From an uncultured Pelagibacteraceae bacterium (GTDB taxonomy: Bacteria; Pseudomonadota; Alphaproteobacteria; Pelagibacterales; Pelagibacteraceae), in assembly GCA_902576335.1 (NCBI GenBank), contig CACGVC010000001.1, forward strand, positions 62,001 to 126,000: 64,000 nt of DNA. The letters run 5' to 3'. The first letter of the stretch is position 1. The number at the start of each line of letters is the position of its first letter. The notes under the pieces were generated by a model, which was not told the DNA's origin, ran no database searches, and worked only from the letters and a program-made list of their open reading frames with translations. This document shows positions 58,241 through 64,000 of the stretch, piece by piece. The translations under genes and the position numbers were made by a program.

Positions 58241-59695
58241 TTATAATTTTTGGTCGTATTCACCAATTTTACCAGTTTTTTGTAATAATTGATCAATAAA
58301 TTCAAATATTTTTTTCTTTCTTTCATCAGAAGTTGGGCTCTCAGTAACAACCACTAGCGAAGGTTTATTTGATGAAGCTCTAATTAAGCCCCAGGATCCA
58401 TCATTAAATGAAAATCTTACTCCATTTACAGTAATAATTTCTGTTATTTCTTGTTGGTCAATTTTAGTTTTATTATTTTTTATATTTTCGATTTCCTTTA
58501 CAAGTTGATTTACTACCTCATACTTTTCATTATCTTTGCAAAACGGAGCCATTGTAGGTGATTGAAATGTTTTTGGTAACTCATCCATTATTTCACTAAT
58601 TTTTCTATTATCGTTATCAAGTAAGTGACACACTTGGATGGCTGAATTGATACCATCATCATATCCATACCCTAGAGGTTGATTAAAAAAGAAATGCCCA
58701 CTTTTCTCAAAACCGGCTAGCGCTTTCTCATTATGAACTTTTCTTTTAATATGGGAATGACCTGTCTTCCAATAAATCGTTTGGCATTGATTATCTTTTA
58801 ATATTTTGTCGTTAGAATATAAGCCTGTTGATTTGACATCTACAATGAATTTAGAATTTTTATGAGTGTTAGAAAGATTTCTTGCAATTAAAAGACCAAT
58901 TTTATCTGAAAATATTTCATTTCCTTTATCATCTATCACTCCTAATCTATCACCATCCCCATCAAAACCAAAACCAATATCGGCATTATTTTCTTTTACA
59001 AATTTTGATATTTCGTGAAGCATTTCTAGATCTTCTGGATTTGGATTATATTTTGGAAATGTCCAATCTAATTTACAGTCTAATTCAATTACATCACAAC
59101 CTATTCCCCTTAAAATATCAGGTGCAAAAATACCTGCAGTACCGTTTCCACATGCAACAACAGCCTTTATTTTTTTTTTAATTTTATTTTTTTTTATTAA
59201 ATCGTTTTTATATATTTGTTGAAAATTGCATATTTGCTTTTCACTTCCACTACCTGTCGAAAAGCTTTGATTCAACGTAATTTCTTTTAATTCTTTCATC
59301 TCATCTGGTGCGTGAGTTAATCCCTTTTTGATACCCATTTTTACACCAGTCCAACCATTTTCGTTATGGCTGGCAGTTATCATTGCAACTGCATCTGAGT
59401 TTAAATTAAATTGAGCAAAATAGACCATTGGAGATAATGATAATCCTACATCTTCGACATTACACCCTGTTGAAATAAGGCCCTTCTTAAATGCTTTCTT
59501 AATATCTTCACTGTAAGATCTATAATCATGACCCACTATTACTCTCGGATTATTTTTTTTTGTGTGTTCAATAATTTGTGACCCGAATCCTTTCCCTAGA
59601 TTCGTCATTCCATCCAAATTTATGTCTTTCTCATACAACCATCTGGCATCATATTCTCTAAATCCATAAGGACTTATTTTTAAATTTTCAGACAT
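58241..59695 (-). CDS. Phosphomannomutase/phosphoglucomutase
   Basis: FREYDARWLYEKD, MITASHNENGWTGVKMG, GFGFDGDGDRLGVID. Confidence 0.9.
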   Translation of the reverse strand: MSENLKISPYGFREYDARWLYEKDINLDGMTNLGKGFGSQIIEHTKKNNPRVIVGHDYRSYSEDIKKAFKKGLISTGCNVEDVGLSLSPMVYFAQFNLNSDAVAMITASHNENGWTGVKMGIKKGLTHAPDEMKELKEITLNQSFSTGSGSEKQICNFQQIYKNDLIKKNKIKKKIKAVVACGNGTAGIFAPDILRGIGCDVIELDCKLDWTFPKYNPNPEDLEMLHEISKFVKENNADIGFGFDGDGDRLGVIDDKGNEIFSDKIGLLIARNLSNTHKNSKFIVDVKSTGLYSNDKILKDNQCQTIYWKTGHSHIKRKVHNEKALAGFEKSGHFFFNQPLGYGYDDGINSAIQVCHLLDNDNRKISEIMDELPKTFQSPTMAPFCKDNEKYEVVNQLVKEIENIKNNKTKIDQQEITEIITVNGVRFSFNDGSWGLIRASSNKPSLVVVTESPTSDERKKKIFEFIDQLLQKTGKIGEYDQKL

Positions 59696-59776
59696 AATTG
59701 TTAATTACTTACATTTTTTTGGATTTTTTTATTGATATTTTTTTTACCACGTTCTATAAATGTTCTATTGATTTGT

Positions 59777-59823
59777 TGTTTATATAGTATATTAACACCA
59801 AGCGCACACAACATATAGTTGTT
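59777..59823 (+). promoter_or_regulatory. Two NrdR-box-like elements upstream of nrdA
   Basis: ACAACATATAGTTGTT (59808-59823) and weaker TGTTTATATAGTATAT (59777-59792); ATATAG cores 31 bp apart. Confidence 0.5.
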
Positions 59824-59856
59824 TTCGTTAAAATAACAAATATAATACTTTAATTT

Positions 59857-61797
59857 ATGAATAAAATAGTATCGCTAGCAATTAAGAAAGCTGTCTCTGA
59901 ATATAACCCCAAGGTTGAAAAAGTTGAAAGTGATAACAGGCCTGATTTATTCTCGCTTAACTATGAAACTGAGCTTTTTCAAAATGATAGAGGCATCATA
60001 ATCAAAATTGACAGATCCAGAGATGTAAATCTTACTGATTTTGGAAAAGCAACTTTAAAAGATAGATATCTTGGCCATAACGAGTCTTTTCAAGATTTGT
60101 TTGCGAGAGTTGCTAGCACTTATGCTGATGATAATTTGCATGCTCAAAGAATTTACAACTACATAAGTAAATTATGGTTTATGCCAGCAACACCTGTTTT
60201 ATCGAATGGCGGTACAAAAAGAGGTTTGCCTATTTCATGTTTTCTTAATGAGGCTTCTGATAGTCTTGGAGGTATACTTGACCTTTGGAGCGAAAATGTT
60301 TGGTTAGCTGCAAAAGGTGGTGGTATTGGTAGTTACTGGGGAAATTTAAGATCTATCGGAGAAAAAATTGGTAAAGTAGGAAAAACTTCCGGAATTATTC
60401 CTTTCATAAAAGTTATGGACTCTTTAACTATGGCAATAAGTCAAGGTTCATTAAGAAGAGGGTCCGCAGCCTGCTATCTCCCGATTGATCATCCTGAGAT
60501 TGAGGAATTTATGGAAATGAGAAGACCAACTGGTGGTGATCCAAATAGAAAAGCTCTTAATTTACATCATGGTGTTTTGGTTACAGATGCATTTATGAGA
60601 GCAGTTGAAAATGATGAAGAATGGGCATTGAAAAGTCCAGCCGATGGATCCATTCAACAAACAATTTCTGCAAGAAATTTATGGATAAGATTATTAACAG
60701 CTCGGATTGAAACTGGAGAACCTTATATTATCTACATTGATACTGTTAATAGACAAATTCCACAACATCATAAGCTTGCAAACTTAACAGTTAAAACATC
60801 CAACCTTTGCAGCGAAATAACTTTACCAACAGGTATAGACAAAGATGGAAGAGACAGAACAGCTGTTTGTTGTTTGTCTTCTTTAAATTTAGAAAAATAT
60901 GATGAGTGGAAAGACGATCCAAACATGATTGCAGATGTAATGAGATTTTTAGATAATGTTTTATCTGATTTTATTAATAAAGCTCCAGATCAATTCAAAG
61001 ATGCTAAATATTCTGCAGAAAGAGAAAGAAGTGTTGGTCTTGGTGTAATGGGTTTTCACTCTTTCTTACAGAAGAAAAGAATTCCACTTGAATCAGTAAT
61101 GGCAAAATCTTGGAATAAAAAAATATTCAAACAAATTGATGAACAAGTCAATCAAGCCTCAAAAGATTTGGCGGAGGAAAGAGGTGCTTGTCCAGATGCA
61201 GCTGAGTATGGTTACATGGAAAGATTTTCAAATAAAACTGCGATAGCTCCAACTGCATCAATTTCAATTATTTGTGGAGGTGCCTCACCTGGGGTTGAAC
61301 CAATTGCAGCCAATAGTTATACGCATAAAACTTTGTCGGGTTCTTTTAATGTAAGAAATAGATATCTTGAAGAAATACTTGAAAGTCACGGTAAAAATGA
61401 TGATGAAACTTGGTCGACAATTACTACAAATCAAGGTTCAGTTTCTCACCTAGACTTTTTAACTGATCTTGAAAAAGATGTTTTCAAAACTGCATTTGAG
61501 TTAAATCAAAAATGGATTATTGAATTAAGTGGAGATCGAACTCCATATATTTCTCAAGCACAATCAGTTAATTTATTTTTGCCAGCAGATGTTCATAAAA
61601 AAGAATTACATAGAATTCATTTTGATGCATGGAAAAAAGGTCTTAAAAGCCTTTATTATTGCAGATCGAAATCAATTCAAAGAGCTGAAAATATCAATAA
61701 TGCTAACTCAACTGATATTACAGCCAATGTATATAAATCAATAAAACAACAATCTAACGATCAACCAGAATACGAGGAGTGTTTATCATGTCAGTAG
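59857..61797 (+). CDS. nrdA: Ribonucleoside-diphosphate reductase alpha subunit
   Basis: MPATPVLSNGGTKRGLPISCF, SLRRGSAACYLPI, C-terminal CLSC redox pair. Confidence 0.9.
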   Translation: MNKIVSLAIKKAVSEYNPKVEKVESDNRPDLFSLNYETELFQNDRGIIIKIDRSRDVNLTDFGKATLKDRYLGHNESFQDLFARVASTYADDNLHAQRIYNYISKLWFMPATPVLSNGGTKRGLPISCFLNEASDSLGGILDLWSENVWLAAKGGGIGSYWGNLRSIGEKIGKVGKTSGIIPFIKVMDSLTMAISQGSLRRGSAACYLPIDHPEIEEFMEMRRPTGGDPNRKALNLHHGVLVTDAFMRAVENDEEWALKSPADGSIQQTISARNLWIRLLTARIETGEPYIIYIDTVNRQIPQHHKLANLTVKTSNLCSEITLPTGIDKDGRDRTAVCCLSSLNLEKYDEWKDDPNMIADVMRFLDNVLSDFINKAPDQFKDAKYSAERERSVGLGVMGFHSFLQKKRIPLESVMAKSWNKKIFKQIDEQVNQASKDLAEERGACPDAAEYGYMERFSNKTAIAPTASISIICGGASPGVEPIAANSYTHKTLSGSFNVRNRYLEEILESHGKNDDETWSTITTNQGSVSHLDFLTDLEKDVFKTAFELNQKWIIELSGDRTPYISQAQSVNLFLPADVHKKELHRIHFDAWKKGLKSLYYCRSKSIQRAENINNANSTDITANVYKSIKQQSNDQPEYEECLSCQ

Positions 61798-62804
61798 CAG
61801 AAAAAACTAAGACGGAAAAAAAAGAAATTTTACAACCAAAAAAGATGGGTTTATTAGTAGAAAATCCCGTATACAAACCATTTAGATATCCATGGTGTTA
61901 TGATGCATGGTTAACTCAGCAAAGAATTCACTGGTTACCAGAAGAGGTGCCACTAGGTGACGATGTACGAGATTGGCAAAAAAATTTATCACAACCTGAA
62001 AAAAATTTGGTCACTCAAATATTTAGATTTTTCACTCAAGCAGATGTTGAGGTTAACAACTGTTATTTAAGACACTACACAACAGTATTTAAACCAACAG
62101 AAGTATTAATGATGATGACAGCTTTTGCAGCGATGGAAACAGTTCACGTAGCTGCGTACTCACACTTATTAGATACAATCGGAATGCCTGAGTCAGAATA
62201 TTCAGCTTTTATGAAGTACAAGGAGATGAAAGATAAATATGATTACATGCAAGGTTTTAATGTAAATTCGAAAGAAGATATTGCAAAGACTGTTGCAGTT
62301 TTTAGTGCTTTTACAGAAGGTTTACAATTATTTGCTAGTTTCGCAATTCTTTTAAATTTTCCAAGACATAACAAATTAAAAGGAATGGGACAGATAGTAA
62401 CCTGGTCTGTTAGAGATGAAACTCTTCATTGCAACTCGATGATTAGAATTTTTAAAGAGTTTATTAAAGAAAACCCAGAAATTTGGACACCAAAATTAAA
62501 AAAAGAACTTTATGAAGCTTGCAGAACAATCGTTGAGCATGAAGATGCTTTTATAGATTTAGCTTTTGAAATGGGTCCAATGGAAGGTTTAACTGCACAA
62601 GAAGTTAAGGACTATATTAGATTTATAGGTAATAGAAGATTGGTCCAATTAGGATTAGAGCCAATTTATGATGTAGAAAAAAATCCACTTGGATGGCTTG
62701 ACACAATGCTTAACGCTGTTGAGCACATGAACTTCTTTGAAGGTCGTGCTACAGAGTATTCTAAAGCATCAACTCAAGGGACTTGGGTTGAAGCTTTTAG
62801 TTAA
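61788..62804 (+). CDS. nrdB: Ribonucleotide reductase beta subunit
   Basis: METVHVAAYSHLLDTIG (E..H...Y), RDETLHCNSMIRIF. ATG at 61788 preferred to the listed TTG-type start at 61779. Confidence 0.9.
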   Translation: MSVAEKTKTEKKEILQPKKMGLLVENPVYKPFRYPWCYDAWLTQQRIHWLPEEVPLGDDVRDWQKNLSQPEKNLVTQIFRFFTQADVEVNNCYLRHYTTVFKPTEVLMMMTAFAAMETVHVAAYSHLLDTIGMPESEYSAFMKYKEMKDKYDYMQGFNVNSKEDIAKTVAVFSAFTEGLQLFASFAILLNFPRHNKLKGMGQIVTWSVRDETLHCNSMIRIFKEFIKENPEIWTPKLKKELYEACRTIVEHEDAFIDLAFEMGPMEGLTAQEVKDYIRFIGNRRLVQLGLEPIYDVEKNPLGWLDTMLNAVEHMNFFEGRATEYSKASTQGTWVEAFS

Positions 62805-62855
62805 TTTTTAAATAAATTACTAGATAGATCGCCATAATTTATCTAATATGGCTAG

Positions 62856-63104
62856 ATGATTGTGTCGCCTTGCATAAGTATTTGCAAAACAGATCCTGTA
62901 ACAGGTTTTTGTTATGGGTGTGGAAGGACCAATAAAGAAAAAAAAAATTGGAAACTCAGTGAAACCACTGATGAATGGAAGAAAAAAAATCTTATAGAAA
63001 TTAAAAGTAGACTTAATGGTTGGCAATTAAATAGCTTTGAGGATTCATATAAAAATAAAGTTGAAAACGGTATTTCTCTTTTTAAAAAAGAAATACTTAA
63101 ATAA
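62856..63104 (+). CDS. DUF1289 family protein
   Basis: SPCISICKTDPVTGFCYGCGRTNKE. Confidence 0.8.
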   Translation: MIVSPCISICKTDPVTGFCYGCGRTNKEKKNWKLSETTDEWKKKNLIEIKSRLNGWQLNSFEDSYKNKVENGISLFKKEILK

Positions 63105-63131
63105 ATCATTATTAACTTAATTAAATAATTA

Positions 63132-63758
63132 ATGAAATATAAGAAATATTTTAGGAAAACAAGCCTTAAACAAAAAGGCCATGGAGATTTCCTTTTAGAC
63201 GAAGTTAGAAAAGAACAACCTAAAATTTTTTTAGAGATAGGAGTTTTTCATGGAGTTACTGCGCGAAATATTTGTGAATTACTTTATCAAACTCATAAAA
63301 ATGATTTTAAATATATAGGGCTGGATTTATTTGCAGAAAATGAAGAAAATAAAAATGAGGTTATACCTAATAATACATTTAACAACCCTTTAAAAAAAAT
63401 TTATTTTAAATATATTAAAAAACAAAATCCATATAGTCTTGAAGCCGTAAAAGATTTATTAAAAAAATTTGAAAATAATGTTCATTTAATTCAAGGAAAT
63501 TCAAACAAAGTTTTGGAAAAAATTGACATGAGTAAAATAGATTATGTTTTTTTAGATGGGGGTCATGAATATAATACTGTTAAGAACGATTTGGATAACT
63601 GCATTGAAGTTATAAAAAAAGGTGGAACTGTTTTATGCGATGACTATAATTTAGGCTCAGCACCAGGTGTTAAAAGAGCAATTGATGAATTTGTAAAAAA
63701 AAATCAATTAAATGTTGAGATACTTTGTGAAAATCGATTTGCTAAAATTCAAAAATAA
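63132..63758 (+). CDS. Class I SAM methyltransferase-like protein
   Basis: FLEIGVFHGVTARNICELL, YVFLDGGHEYNTVKNDLDNC, LCDDYN. Confidence 0.75.
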   Translation: MKYKKYFRKTSLKQKGHGDFLLDEVRKEQPKIFLEIGVFHGVTARNICELLYQTHKNDFKYIGLDLFAENEENKNEVIPNNTFNNPLKKIYFKYIKKQNPYSLEAVKDLLKKFENNVHLIQGNSNKVLEKIDMSKIDYVFLDGGHEYNTVKNDLDNCIEVIKKGGTVLCDDYNLGSAPGVKRAIDEFVKKNQLNVEILCENRFAKIQK

Positions 63759-63762
63759 AAAA

Positions 63763-64000
63763 TTATCTTTGATTTAATTGTAGAACTTTTCTGTGTTTAT
63801 TACCTTTATAGCTCGCCAATGGTCTAATTAGTTTATTTGCTGCATGCTGTTCCATTATATGTGCCGACCATCCTGTAATTCTAGAAATTACAAATATTGG
63901 TGTAAAAAAATCTGTATCAAAACCCATTAAATGATACGTTGGTCCAGTGGGATAATCTACATTAGGGTGTATGTTTTTTTTATCAATCATAACTCTTTCA
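63763..64000 (-). CDS. Citrate synthase-family enzyme, C-terminal part (truncated by window end)
   Basis: NVDYPTGPTYHLMGFDTDFFTPIFVISRITGWSAHIMEQ; frame open to the window edge. Confidence 0.85.
   Translation of the reverse strand, partial: ERVMIDKKNIHPNVDYPTGPTYHLMGFDTDFFTPIFVISRITGWSAHIMEQHAANKLIRPLASYKGNKHRKVLQLNQR

Noticed and set aside
58882-59181. Plus-strand ORF inside the phosphomannomutase gene
   Set aside because: Antisense to conserved FDGDGDR-containing sequence.
1-64000. Mobile element, prophage, toxin-antitoxin or CRISPR content
   Set aside because: No transposase, integrase, phage structural or Cas-like ORF and no regularly spaced repeat array was seen; genes read as metabolic and transport functions.

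Overview
AT-rich 64 kb window whose gene content and compact overlapping layout resemble a streamlined marine alphaproteobacterium of the SAR11/Pelagibacter type. This placement is an inference; no rRNA or other taxonomic marker was checked. The window is nearly all chromosomal coding sequence. I saw no CRISPR array, no transposase or integrase, no rRNA, and one tRNA (CAT anticodon). Main blocks: iron ABC transporter, AzlCD and a cupredoxin/DUF4396 group (0-5 kb); an unexplained structured intergenic region (5.26-5.52 kb, minus strand); an operon of small unknown proteins including two DUF1330 proteins (8.1-11.5 kb); cysE/cysK; a divergent taurine/sulfonate-type locus (14.7-26.9 kb: HpsN-like HisD homologue, Pta-like, Ldh-family, TauCBA-like, omega-aminotransferase, Ald, DMGDH-like); a tandem-HTH regulator with nearby direct repeats; a beta-propeller autotransporter-like protein; an MTA-salvage/polyamine cluster (apt, mtnP, mtnA, FucA/Ald2-like aldolase, SpeD-SpeE fusion); an amino-acid ABC transporter without ATPase; a TPR-barrel/FecR protein pair; a TRAP transporter; and nrdAB with putative NrdR boxes. 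Best candidates for something undescribed: the 5.26-5.52 kb minus-strand element (strong SD, 8-codon ORF with a PPD motif, three hairpins, terminator), the small-protein operon, and stem-loops between solute-binding-protein genes and membrane-component genes in all three SBP transporters with both parts in the window. All family calls come from reading the sequence without database searches.
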